From: JBHGBM01 sp041946965 | GTDB taxonomy: Bacteria; Acidobacteriota; Terriglobia; Bryobacterales; Bryobacteraceae | Assembly: GCA_041946965.1 (NCBI GenBank) | Contig: JBHGBM010000110.1 | Span: 1 to 15,087, forward strand | Length of the DNA stretch: 15,087 bases | Direction: 5' to 3' | Shown here: positions 6,900 to 14,278 of the stretch, in pieces | Layout: the number at the start of each line of letters is the position of its first letter | Position numbering within the stretch: the stretch's first letter is position 1 | Program-made: the position numbers and the translations under genes | The notes under the pieces: model-generated | Told to the model about the DNA's origin: nothing | Seen by the model: the letters and a program-made list of their open reading frames with translations, nothing else | The model's database searches: none

Positions 6900-6912
6900 T
6901 TCGCGCCGCGAA
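6900..6912. promoter_or_regulatory. 13-base palindrome in the divergent promoter region
   Basis: TTCGCG-C-CGCGAA is a perfect 6-bp dyad around one central base. It sits between the small exported protein gene and tldD, five bases before the -10-like TAAGAT (6918-6923), a fitting place for a repressor. In a GC-rich genome a CGCG core can also arise by chance. Confidence 0.3.
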
Positions 6913-6941
6913 GGTGATAAGATGCTCTCACAATTGCCTCT

Positions 6942-6947
6942 GGGAGG
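6942..6947 (+). promoter_or_regulatory. Ribosome binding site of tldD (GGGAGG)
   Basis: GGGAGG lies 4 bases before ATG 6952 and fixes that start over the in-frame ATG at 6922, which would bury the Tat motif ten residues into the protein and lacks such a site. Confidence 0.75.
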
Positions 6948-6951
6948 AACT

Positions 6952-8490
6952 ATGCCATCAATCAACCGGCGCGATTTCGTCAAAGCGGGTTCGGCGGGAG
7001 TGGCGGCCATTCCGTTCGCCCTCCGGACCGATCCGGCCTTCGCGCTTGCCGCGCCGCTCGGCGCCGGCGCAACCGTGAGCCAGTATCTCACTCATTTCGG
7101 AGTGGACTCCTCCGCGATCCGCCGCGTCATGGATGCGGCCCTCAGCCGCGGCGGAGACTACTGCGACGTCTACTTCGAGCACAAGATCTCCAGCTACATC
7201 GGCGTGGAGGACAAGGCCGTCGACCGCGCCTACACCAACGTGGATTTCGGAGCCGGCATACGCGTGCTGAAGGGCGACCAGACCGGCTACTCCTTCACCG
7301 AGGACATCACTCCCAAGGCCATGGAGCAGGCCGCCAGGACCGCCGCGGCCATTGCCGCGGGCCCGGGCAGGAAAGCCCCGGCTGGGTTCAAGCCCCGCGA
7401 AACGCCGCGCTACTACCCCATACAGACCGGGTGGGAATCGGTGGGGACCCAGCGCAAGGTGCCGCTGCTCGCCGCCATCAACGAAAAGGTCTTCGCGCTC
7501 GATAAGCGCATCGTGAAGTGCAGCGTGTACTTCAATGACGAGGTCCGCTACGTGCTCGTCGCGCGGTCGGATGGCCGCATGGTTGCCGACTATCAGCCCA
7601 TGACCGCCACTTACGTGAGCTGCGTCGCGGAGCAAGACGGACGCCGCGAAGACGCCTACTTCGGCCTCAGCGGCCGTTACGGCCTCGAGTACTATACGCC
7701 CCAAACGCTGGACCGCCTCGCGTCGGAAACCGTGCGCCGCACCGTGATCATGTTCGATGCCGTGAAGCCCGCGGCCGGCGAGATGCCCGTGGTGCTGGCC
7801 CCCGGCAGCTCCGGCATCCTGCTGCACGAGGCCATAGGGCACGGCATGGAAGCCGACTTCAATCGCAAGAAGATCTCGATCTTCTCCGACAAGATCGGCC
7901 AGCCGGTGGCCGAGAAATTCGTTTCCATCGTCGACGACGGAACCAACCCGAACCTGCGCGGCACCATCAACACGGACGACGAGGGCAACCCCGCGGAAAA
8001 GACCATGCTCGTCGAAAACGGCACGCTGCGGAGCTACCTCCACGACCACATCAGCGCGGAGTTTTACAAGGTGAAGCCCACCGGCAACGGCCGCCGCGAA
8101 TCGTTTCGCTTCACCCCCATGCCGCGCATGCGCAATACCTACATGCTGCCCGGGCCGCACAAGCGTGAAGAGATCATCGCCAGCGTGAAGAAGGGTCTGT
8201 ACGCGGAGGAGTTCACCAACGGCGAGGTCCGTATCGGCGCCGGAGACTTCACGTTTTACGTGAAGCTCGGCTGCCTGATCGAAGACGGCAAACTCACCCG
8301 GCCCGTGAAAGACATCAACATCATCGGCAACGGCCCGCAAATCCTGAAACGGATCACCATGGTCGCCGACGACCTCAAACTCTCCGAGGGCGGCGGTACT
8401 TGCGGCAAGAACGGGCAGGGCATGCCCGTACAGATGGGACTGCCCACGGTGAAGGTTTCGGCCATCACGGTGGGCGGCGTGAACGGATAA
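6952..8490 (+). CDS. tldD: TldD metalloprotease with Tat signal peptide
   Basis: TldD is the catalytic subunit of the TldD/TldE zinc protease, which in E. coli trims peptides such as microcin B17 precursor and CcdA inside the cytoplasm. This 512-residue form (E. coli about 481) has the family's metal motif HEAIGH (H292-E293-H297) in LLHEAIGHGMEADF and the C-terminal TCGKNGQGMPV segment. Unlike the E. coli protein it begins with INRRDFVKAG followed by a hydrophobic stretch and Ala-rich end (FALAA): a twin-arginine leader with R6-R7, so it is likely exported folded with its metal. The pmbA/tldE partner starts 11 bases after its stop. Start fixed by the Shine-Dalgarno at 6942. Confidence 0.95.
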   Translation: MPSINRRDFVKAGSAGVAAIPFALRTDPAFALAAPLGAGATVSQYLTHFGVDSSAIRRVMDAALSRGGDYCDVYFEHKISSYIGVEDKAVDRAYTNVDFGAGIRVLKGDQTGYSFTEDITPKAMEQAARTAAAIAAGPGRKAPAGFKPRETPRYYPIQTGWESVGTQRKVPLLAAINEKVFALDKRIVKCSVYFNDEVRYVLVARSDGRMVADYQPMTATYVSCVAEQDGRREDAYFGLSGRYGLEYYTPQTLDRLASETVRRTVIMFDAVKPAAGEMPVVLAPGSSGILLHEAIGHGMEADFNRKKISIFSDKIGQPVAEKFVSIVDDGTNPNLRGTINTDDEGNPAEKTMLVENGTLRSYLHDHISAEFYKVKPTGNGRRESFRFTPMPRMRNTYMLPGPHKREEIIASVKKGLYAEEFTNGEVRIGAGDFTFYVKLGCLIEDGKLTRPVKDINIIGNGPQILKRITMVADDLKLSEGGGTCGKNGQGMPVQMGLPTVKVSAITVGGVNG

Positions 8491-8491
8491 C

Positions 8492-8496
8492 GGAGG
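8492..8496 (+). promoter_or_regulatory. Ribosome binding site of pmbA/tldE (GGAGG)
   Basis: GGAGG is 2 bases from ATG 8499 and 5 bases from ATG 8502; the second spacing is the normal one, so 8502 is taken as the start (difference of one methionine). Confidence 0.7.
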
Positions 8497-8501
8497 ACAT
8501 G

Positions 8502-9821
8502 ATGGCGGACAACCAGAACCTGGAACTCGCCCGTTGGGCCGTGGATCAGGCCAGGAAGCAGGGAGCCGGCGAGGCGGCCGTGAACATCTCCACCGAGCGC
8601 TCCATCGAGGTCGAGATCCGCGCGGGAAAAGTCGAAAAGATGCAGGAGGCCATGCGCAGCGGTTTGTCACTCGCGGTCTACGCGGATCACCGCTTCTCCT
8701 CCCACAGCACCAACGACCTGCGGCGCGATTCGCTGGCGAGTTTCATCTCCGCCGCGGTAGGGATGACCAAGTATCTCGCGCCGGACCCCTTCCGCGCCCT
8801 TCCCGACCCGAAATATTACCGGGGCCAGGAGCAGCGGGCCCTGGACCTGGTGGACCCGGCCTACGAGCGCATCGATTCCGTGGAGCGGGTGCGCCGGGCG
8901 AAGGCCATGGAAAGCGCCGCCCTGGCGCAGAGCGACAAGATCATTTCGGCCACCACCGGCTACACCGACACGTTCAGCCGGCTGGTCAAGGTCCACAGCA
9001 ACGGCTTCGAGGGCCAGGTGGCGCGCACCTCGTTCACGCTGTTTACGGAGGTGACCGTAAAGGACGAGAACGGCCGGCCCGAGGACTACGCCTACGGCTA
9101 CACGCGCCACTGGAAGCAATTGCCGGATCCCGCGGTGATCGGCAAGGAAGCCGCCACCCGGGCTCTCGGCAGAATCGGCCAGCGGAAGATCGCTTCCGGC
9201 CGCTACGAACTGCTGGTGGAAAACCGCTCCGTCTCGCGCCTGTTAGGCCCCGTGATCGGAGCCCTCAGCGGCTCGGCCTTGCAGCAGAAGAGGTCCTTTC
9301 TCGACGGCATGCTCGGCAAGAGCGTCGCGCACGAGCGGCTCACCGTGACCGACGATCCCTTCCTGCCCGCCGGCGCCGGCTCGCGTTTGTTCGACGGCGA
9401 GGGCATCGCCACCCGACGGCGCGCCGTGATTGAAAAGGGCGTGCTCAAGACGTATTTCATCGACAGTTACTACGGCCGCAAACTCGGTATGGAACCCACC
9501 AGCGGCGGCGCTTCCAACCTGGTGTTCGCGACCGGCGATAAGGACCTGGCCGCGCTCACCAGGACCATCCCGAAAGGCATTCTGGCGGCGGGCTTCCTCG
9601 GCGGCAACTCGAATCCGACCACAGGGGACTACTCCTTCGGCATCACCGGTTTTTACGTCGAGAATGGCGCGATCCTCCATCCCGTAAACGAAATGAACAT
9701 CTCGGGCAACCTGCGGGAGTTGTGGAACAACCTGGCCGCGGTGGGCAGCGACCCGTTTCCGTATGGCAACTGGAGGACGCCCGCCCTGCATTTCCACGAC
9801 GTCCAGTTCAGCGGGTTGTAG
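8502..9821 (+). CDS. pmbA: TldE/PmbA, non-catalytic partner of TldD
   Basis: A 439-residue TldD/PmbA-family protein, close to the 450 of E. coli PmbA (TldE). Family features include the N-terminal ARWAVDQARKQGAGEAAV and SIEVEIRAGKVEKMQEA segments, LLVENRSVSRLLGPVIGALSG in the centre and the C-terminal GGNSNPTTGDYSFGITGFY followed by PVNEMNISGN. No HExxxH is present, as expected for the TldE subunit, which forms a heterodimer with TldD and closes the chamber around the active site. It has no signal peptide, in contrast with the TldD before it. Expressed with tldD by an 11-base gap. Confidence 0.95.
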   Translation: MADNQNLELARWAVDQARKQGAGEAAVNISTERSIEVEIRAGKVEKMQEAMRSGLSLAVYADHRFSSHSTNDLRRDSLASFISAAVGMTKYLAPDPFRALPDPKYYRGQEQRALDLVDPAYERIDSVERVRRAKAMESAALAQSDKIISATTGYTDTFSRLVKVHSNGFEGQVARTSFTLFTEVTVKDENGRPEDYAYGYTRHWKQLPDPAVIGKEAATRALGRIGQRKIASGRYELLVENRSVSRLLGPVIGALSGSALQQKRSFLDGMLGKSVAHERLTVTDDPFLPAGAGSRLFDGEGIATRRRAVIEKGVLKTYFIDSYYGRKLGMEPTSGGASNLVFATGDKDLAALTRTIPKGILAAGFLGGNSNPTTGDYSFGITGFYVENGAILHPVNEMNISGNLRELWNNLAAVGSDPFPYGNWRTPALHFHDVQFSGL

Positions 9822-9860
9822 GCCCCGTCAATAGACGTCCAGGTGCGAAATACGCTAAGT

Positions 9861-9866
9861 TAGAAT
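9861..9866 (+). promoter_or_regulatory. -10-like box TAGAAT before the membrane-fusion gene
   Basis: GTTAGAAT occurs here as it does before the propeller gene. It ends 17 bases before ATG 9884. It suggests that this gene has its own promoter in the 62-base gap after pmbA; no good -35 box was found. Confidence 0.35.
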
Positions 9867-9883
9867 GTTTCAGACCATTCGAG

Positions 9884-11233
9884 ATGGCCATACCGAGTTC
9901 CAGCGCCCCCGCACCAGCGCCAGCGCCATATTCGTCACCACGCCTGCGCCGCGTCGAGGCGCCTGAACCGTCGCGGCGTGGAATATGGGGCGGAGTAACT
10001 CTGCTTGCGGTTGTGGCCGCCCTCGCCGTATGGTGGGTTCTGCGCCCCGCGCGGCAGGCTGCGCGGAATCGCCCTGCGCCCGTGCGCACTTCCAAAGCCC
10101 GCAAAGGCAATCTGCAACGCACCTTGCGGTTGAGCGGCATGACCGCGGCTGCCAAGTCTGTGTTGATGCTCGCTCCCCCCATTCGCGGCACCCGGACCGG
10201 CCGCCATTACACCGAGTTCATGCTGGTGTTGCAGGAAGTCGTCAAGCCCGGCAGCTCCGTGCAGAAGGGCGAGACCGTGGCCGAGTTCGACCGCCAGTAC
10301 ATGCTCAACCGCATGGACGATTACAAGGCCTGGGTCAATCAACATGAATCCAACCTGAAGCGTTTGCGCGCGCTGCTCGCGGTCAGGCGCGCCGGCCACG
10401 ATCAGCAGGTCCTCCGGGCCAAGGCCACCATGGAGAAAGCCCTGCTGGATCTCAAGAAGAATCCGATCCTGTCCGCCATCCGCGCCGAGCGCGCCACCCT
10501 CAACTACGAAGAGGCTGTCGCGCGTTACAAGGAACTGGATTCGCAAACCAAGTTGTTCCTCATTTCGGAAACCGCTTCCATCCGCCGTTCCGAAATCGAC
10601 CTGCGCCAGACCCGCATGGAATACGACCGCGCGCAGCGGGCGCTGGAGCGCATGGTGGTGAAATCACCCGTCGACGGGATCGCGGTCATGCTCGAAACGC
10701 ACCGCGGTCACGAGCACGTCCAGATCCAGCGCGGAGACCAGCTTGCCCCCAGCCAACCCTACATGCGCATCGTGGACCGCAGCGCCATGGTGGTGAACGC
10801 CAGCCTCAACCAGGTGGACAGCCAGGAGGTGCGTGTTGGCATGGAAGCCACCGTCCATTTCGACGCGTATCCCGACCTGGAGTTGCCGGCGCGCGTGGCC
10901 GGGGTCGGCGCCATGGCGTCCACGGGCGGTTTCCGCGCATCCTGGGTGCGCCGCGTCCCCGTCAGCCTGCAACTTACGGACATGGACCCGCGCGTGATCC
11001 CGGACCTCTCGATCAGCGCCGACGTGGTGCTGGAGGAAGCCGAAGATGCCGTGATCGTGCCCCGTGAGTGCCTCTTCGAAACGGGCGACGAGAGCTTTAC
11101 GTGGGTTCGCGGCGCCTCCGGCTGGGAAAAGCGCGCGGTCGATACCGGCCTCGCGTCCAACATCGAAGTGGCCGTCACCAACGGTTTGCAGGGCGGCGAA
11201 ACGCTCGCCGCCGAGACACCGGCCGCTCAGTAA
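9884..11233 (+). CDS. HlyD-type membrane-fusion (periplasmic adaptor) protein
   Basis: 449 residues. An Ala/Pro/Ser-rich cytoplasmic start (APAPAPAPYSS) precedes one transmembrane helix (about 34-53). Next comes a split lipoyl-like domain (VVKPGSSVQKGETVAEF), a long helical hairpin (about 142-265, with many Arg/Lys/Glu/Ala and heptad-like Leu) and a second half-lipoyl segment (MVVKSPVDGIAVM). Beta-barrel strands (MVVNASLNQVDSQEVRVGMEATVHFDAYP) and a C-terminal membrane-proximal domain (AVIVPRECLF onward) follow. Such proteins link an inner-membrane transporter to the outer membrane or act in export. No transporter or outer-membrane channel gene is adjacent, so its partner is elsewhere. ATG 9884 is the first start that keeps the soluble head and helix in frame. 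homoserine dehydrogenase begins 14 bases after its stop. Confidence 0.85.
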   Translation: MAIPSSSAPAPAPAPYSSPRLRRVEAPEPSRRGIWGGVTLLAVVAALAVWWVLRPARQAARNRPAPVRTSKARKGNLQRTLRLSGMTAAAKSVLMLAPPIRGTRTGRHYTEFMLVLQEVVKPGSSVQKGETVAEFDRQYMLNRMDDYKAWVNQHESNLKRLRALLAVRRAGHDQQVLRAKATMEKALLDLKKNPILSAIRAERATLNYEEAVARYKELDSQTKLFLISETASIRRSEIDLRQTRMEYDRAQRALERMVVKSPVDGIAVMLETHRGHEHVQIQRGDQLAPSQPYMRIVDRSAMVVNASLNQVDSQEVRVGMEATVHFDAYPDLELPARVAGVGAMASTGGFRASWVRRVPVSLQLTDMDPRVIPDLSISADVVLEEAEDAVIVPRECLFETGDESFTWVRGASGWEKRAVDTGLASNIEVAVTNGLQGGETLAAETPAAQ

Positions 11234-11247
11234 CACGCTCAATCGCA

Positions 11248-12552
11248 ATGAACGAAGTCAACATCGGAATCATCGGCCTGGGTAATGTAGGCTCCGGCAC
11301 TCTCTCCATCCTGGCGGAAAACGCCGCGCAAATCGCGTTGAAGCTGGGCTTTCAACTGCGCGTCACCGCGCTGTGCAGCCGCTCGGTCCAAGCCAAGGTC
11401 CTGCCGCCCTGTTTCGACGGCGTCTTCCGGACCGCGAACTGGCGCGAGGTGGTTGCTCACCCCGAGGTGGACATCGTGGCGGAGCTGGTCGGCGGCATCA
11501 CTACGGCCAAGGAGATTGTCGAGACCGCCATCGGCCATCGCAAGTCCGTGGTCACCGCCAACAAAGAGCTGATGGCGATGCACGGGAGCGAAATCTGGGA
11601 CAAGGCGATTCGCGCGGGTATCAACCTGGCCATGGAGGCCAGCGTCGCCGGCGGTATTCCCATCCACGCCGTGCTGCGCGAAGGCATCTCCGGCGACCGG
11701 GTCGCCGCGCTCTACGGCATCCTCAACGGGACCAGCAACTACATCCTTACCGAGATGGAGAAGCACGGCGCCGCGCTCGAAACGGTGCTGGCGGAGGCGC
11801 AGCGGCTGGGCTACGCGGAAGCCGACCCGAGCGCCGATATCGACGGTTTCGACGCGCGCTCCAAGCTTGCCATTCTGGCCGCGCTGGCCTTCGGCGAGCG
11901 CATCACGCCTTCGGACATTTTCGTGGAAGGCATCAGGCGGATTTCACCCATGGACTTCGCCTATGCGCACCAGCTTGGCCACACCATCCGGCTGATCTGC
12001 GCGGCGCGCCAGACCGCGGAGGGCCTGCTGCTCTCCGTGCGTCCCAGCCTGATCCCGGTCACCACCATTCTGGCCGGAGTGCAGGGCGCCTACAACGCGG
12101 TGTGGGTGAAAGGCGCTTACGGCGGCGATACTTTCTACTACGGCCGCGGCGCCGGCCCGCGTCCTACCGGCGTGGCGGTGGTCAGCGACCTGATGCGCGT
12201 GGCGCGCGAGATCCGCAGCGGCAGCCCCGAACGCGTTTCACCCTTCGCCCACGAACGCCTCGGCGAGTATCAGCCAGTCTCCATCCTGGTGCAGAAGCGG
12301 CCCTACTACCTGCGCTTCCGCGTGGACGACCGCCCCGGCATCCTCGCCGCGCTGGCCGGCATCCTGGCAAAAAAACAGATCAGCCTGGAAGCCGTCCTGC
12401 AACAGCCCTGCGACACCAAGCACGACCTCCCGTTCGTCATCACCGTGGAGCCCACCTCGGAGCGCTCCATCTTCGAAGCCGTGCGGGAGATGGACGGCCT
12501 CGATTTCCTGCGCGAATCGCCCGTGGTGATGCCCATGGAGCCGCCGCTGTAG
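11248..12552 (+). CDS. hom: Homoserine dehydrogenase
   Basis: Reduces aspartate semialdehyde to homoserine with NAD(P)H, the branch to threonine, methionine and isoleucine. The 434-residue protein has the nucleotide-binding GLGNVG (10-15), the VTANKELM segment, NGTSNYIL (160-167) and the catalytic stretch DIDGFDARSK with D197, D202 and K206, spaced like the yeast D214, D219 and K223. The C-terminal 85 or so residues (YYLRFRVDDRPGILAALAGIL) are an ACT domain, which commonly gives feedback control by threonine. No Shine-Dalgarno is obvious before ATG 11248; with only 14 bases from the upstream stop, coupling to the membrane-fusion gene is likely, although the two have no known shared function. 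Confidence 0.97.
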   Translation: MNEVNIGIIGLGNVGSGTLSILAENAAQIALKLGFQLRVTALCSRSVQAKVLPPCFDGVFRTANWREVVAHPEVDIVAELVGGITTAKEIVETAIGHRKSVVTANKELMAMHGSEIWDKAIRAGINLAMEASVAGGIPIHAVLREGISGDRVAALYGILNGTSNYILTEMEKHGAALETVLAEAQRLGYAEADPSADIDGFDARSKLAILAALAFGERITPSDIFVEGIRRISPMDFAYAHQLGHTIRLICAARQTAEGLLLSVRPSLIPVTTILAGVQGAYNAVWVKGAYGGDTFYYGRGAGPRPTGVAVVSDLMRVAREIRSGSPERVSPFAHERLGEYQPVSILVQKRPYYLRFRVDDRPGILAALAGILAKKQISLEAVLQQPCDTKHDLPFVITVEPTSERSIFEAVREMDGLDFLRESPVVMPMEPPL

Positions 12553-12554
12553 GC

Positions 12555-12575
12555 GGACGCCGGCACGCCGCGTCC
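12555..12575. terminator. Hairpin after hom, possible terminator
   Basis: GGACGC (12555-12560) and GCGTCC (12570-12575) form a perfect 6-bp stem with a 9-base loop two bases after the hom stop. No T-run follows, so efficiency is doubtful. The rest of the 147-base gap to the convergent gene shows nothing else I can name. Confidence 0.35.
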
Positions 12576-12699
12576 AACCCGGATGGGCTATTGGGGGCGC
12601 CAGGGGTATACGGGCCGCAGCACTGCCAGGGTCCGGCTTCCATGTATCCCCAGACTGGAGTGCACTTCCGGAGGCTCGCCAGATCAAGCGGCGCCGGGG

Positions 12700-13185
12700 T
12701 CACTTTTTCCGCAGCCGCCACAGCGCCGCGATCAGCGCCATCGCCGGAACCGCCAGCAGCACCCCGAAGAATCCGAACAGCGAGCCCGCCACCAGGGTCC
12801 CGAAGAACACCCACAGCGGCGGCAGGCTCAGGCGGCGGCCCATGATGCGCGGCGTGAGGTAGAAACCCTCCAGCCCGGATGCCGCCGCGAACAGGCACAT
12901 CACCCAGATCGCCGTGTATCCGTCGCGGGTCACCCACGCCACCAGCGCGGTGATCAGGGCCGCCGCCAGCGCGCCGAATACGGGGACGGCGTGCGCGAAT
13001 CCGCAGACCAGCGCCAGCAGCGGCCATAGCGGAACCCGCAGGGTTGCCAGCCCCACGGCGTAGATCGCGGACAGAATCAGCGAGATCCGAACCTGCGCGC
13101 GCACGTAGCGCGCCAGCACGCCGCTGGCTTCGCGAAGCACACCGCTCACACGATCCTTCACATGCAATCCGCGTGCCTGTGACAT
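12700..13185 (-). CDS. Half-length AI-2E family membrane protein
   Basis: A 161-residue protein corresponding only to the C-terminal half of AI-2E family permeases, which are usually about 350 residues long. Visible are a pre-helix region (VSGVLREASGVLARYVRAQ), a hydrophobic pair (ISLILSAIYAVGLATL, PLWPLLALVCGFAHAVPVFG), and the family ending (EGFYLTPRIMGRRLSLPPLW, SLFGFFGVLLAVPAMALI). The two N-terminal helices and the following soluble domain are absent. ATG 13185 is taken as the start because the upstream continuation to 13272 would run antisense through the divergent gene and encodes no membrane helix. Either a natural short form or the remnant of a 5' deletion. The substrate is unknown; the family includes transporters of very different solutes. 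Confidence 0.75.
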   Translation of the reverse strand: MSQARGLHVKDRVSGVLREASGVLARYVRAQVRISLILSAIYAVGLATLRVPLWPLLALVCGFAHAVPVFGALAAALITALVAWVTRDGYTAIWVMCLFAAASGLEGFYLTPRIMGRRLSLPPLWVFFGTLVAGSLFGFFGVLLAVPAMALIAALWRLRKK

Positions 13186-13188
13186 AAT
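13183..13188 (+). promoter_or_regulatory. -10-like box CATAAT before the DUF4149 gene
   Basis: CATAAT, in the context TGACATAAT, ends 7 bases before ATG 13196, where a transcript would start at the initiation codon itself. It overlaps the start codon of the divergent AI-2E gene. Confidence 0.35.
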
Positions 13189-13195
13189 TGCTCTG

Positions 13196-13780
13196 ATGCA
13201 CTTCAGGCGCCTTGTCTCGCTCCTGCTCGGGATGTGGCTTGGCGGCTGCTTCTTCATGGCGCTGGTGGCCACCCAAAACTTCCGCGGGGTGGACCGGCTG
13301 CTCGTCAGCCCCGCGCCGCAGGCCCAACCGGCGGTGAACTTACTCGGCGCTCAGGCACGGCCCCTGCTGCGCTACCAGGTTTCCGAGCTGAACCGCTGGT
13401 ATTTCGAAACCTGGGACACGGTCCAACTCGGCCTCGGCCTCCTGCTCCTGTTTCTCCTGGTCTTTGCCACTCACGAAAAGGCGATTTCGATCCTGCCGGC
13501 GCTGCTCATGCTTTTGATCACGATTTTGGATCGCTTCCTGATCACACCTCAAATCGTCGATCTGGGCCGTGCGCTGGACTTTGCCGCCGATGTGCGCTCC
13601 TCCACGGACTCACGCTTCTGGACGCTGCACGCAACGTATTCGGGATTGGAAGTAGGGAAATGGGTGCTGGGACTTCTGCTGGCCGCCCGCCTGGTACTGC
13701 GCAACGGCAAGACCTCAGGACACCCCCGGCGCAAGGTCGATCTGGTCGATGAAGCCGATCACGGCCATGTCAATCGGTGA
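13196..13780 (+). CDS. DUF4149/TMEM205-like membrane protein
   Basis: A 194-residue integral membrane protein with four likely helices: about 8-26 (LLLGMWLGGCFFMALVA), 76-92, 95-113 and 148-168. Between helices 3 and 4 it has TPQIVDLGR and then FWTLHATYSGLE, typical of the DUF4149/TMEM205 family, whose role is unknown. The last about 22 residues (after VLRNGK) are hydrophilic and run antisense through the end of the last microcompartment gene: the two genes overlap tail to tail by 66 bases. The start ATG is ten bases from the divergent AI-2E start and directly after a -10-like box. Confidence 0.8.
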   Translation: MHFRRLVSLLLGMWLGGCFFMALVATQNFRGVDRLLVSPAPQAQPAVNLLGAQARPLLRYQVSELNRWYFETWDTVQLGLGLLLLFLLVFATHEKAISILPALLMLLITILDRFLITPQIVDLGRALDFAADVRSSTDSRFWTLHATYSGLEVGKWVLGLLLAARLVLRNGKTSGHPRRKVDLVDEADHGHVNR

Positions 13781-13996
13781 TTGAGGCCGCCCCACGCTGG
13801 TCATCGCGCTGAACCCTTCGGTTACCAGCAAAACCTTGTCTCCGGCGCCCGCGCCGATGGCGTCGAGCGCCACCAGAGGATCGCCGCGGTTGGAGCCGTC
13901 CAGGTTGAGCGGCTGCACCAGCAGCACCTTGCGGCCTTCGTGGCTGGGGTGCTTGCGTGTCGCCACCATCTCGCCCACCACGCGCGCGATCAGCAC
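13715..13996 (-). CDS. Microcompartment vertex protein BMC-P (EutN/CcmL family), first copy
   Basis: A 93-residue pentamer-forming protein that caps the corners of a microcompartment shell. It has the family opening IARVVGEMVATRKHPSHEGRKVLLVQP, split over residues 3-29, the central GAGAGDKVLLVTEG and the ending MAVIGFIDQIDL. The start is GTG at 13996, inside the preceding gene by 7 bases (GTGCTGA), which indicates coupled translation. A longer reading to 14107 is open but runs through the neighbour's frame and lacks family similarity. It is the last gene of the operon; its 3' end overlaps the DUF4149 gene on the other strand. Confidence 0.93.
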   Translation of the reverse strand: MLIARVVGEMVATRKHPSHEGRKVLLVQPLNLDGSNRGDPLVALDAIGAGAGDKVLLVTEGFSAMTSVGRPQSPIDMAVIGFIDQIDLAPGVS

Positions 13997-14277
13997 GGTT
14001 CCGCCTTCCTGTCTTTCAGGTGGATCCTGTCCACGATGCCCACGATGGCGAAGTCCGTGGGCACCTCGTCGGGAAGGAAGGAGAAGCTCGACTCGCGCCC
14101 GCGGCACCAGTAGACGGTTTCGCCCGCCCCCGCGCCCGTCCAGTCCGCGCAGATCACGCGTTTGCCGCTGGGTTTGAGCTCGGGAGTCACCGGCTGCACG
14201 ATCAAGAGACGGTGGCCGGAAAGGCCGGGGTGCTTCACCGTGGACCAGACGCTGCCAACCACGCGGCCGAGGAACAT
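13990..14277 (-). CDS. Microcompartment vertex protein BMC-P (EutN/CcmL family), second copy
   Basis: 95 residues. It opens with MFLGRVVGSVWSTVKHPGLS and continues HRLLIVQPV, with GAGAGETVYWCRG in the middle and FAIVGIVDRIHL near the end. It differs from its neighbours by an insert-like CRGRESSFSFLPDE region and an extra Cys-containing tail (KDRKAEPC). ATG 14277 follows the previous stop by one base (TGACATG), another coupled pair. It would share the vertex role, and the difference from its neighbours suggests that pentamers are not interchangeable. Confidence 0.93.
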   Translation of the reverse strand: MFLGRVVGSVWSTVKHPGLSGHRLLIVQPVTPELKPSGKRVICADWTGAGAGETVYWCRGRESSFSFLPDEVPTDFAIVGIVDRIHLKDRKAEPC

Positions 14278-14278
14278 G

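Noticed and set aside
6922..6951. ATG 6922 as the start of tldD
   Set aside because: No ribosome site, and it would put ten residues before the Tat leader; GGGAGG favours 6952.
6958..8670. A 570-residue open frame on the minus strand
   Set aside because: It lies wholly antisense to tldD, has no family motif and is a by-product of high GC at third positions.
11373..12845. A 490-residue open frame on the plus strand
   Set aside because: Shifted frame of hom running into the convergent gene; Arg/Pro/Gly-rich with no domain.
12440..13327. A 295-residue open frame on the minus strand
   Set aside because: Shifted frame over the AI-2E gene; no membrane helices and no motif.
13997..14107. An upstream extension of the first BMC-P copy
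   Set aside because: The extra 37 residues are the neighbouring BMC-P gene in another frame and have no similarity to the family.
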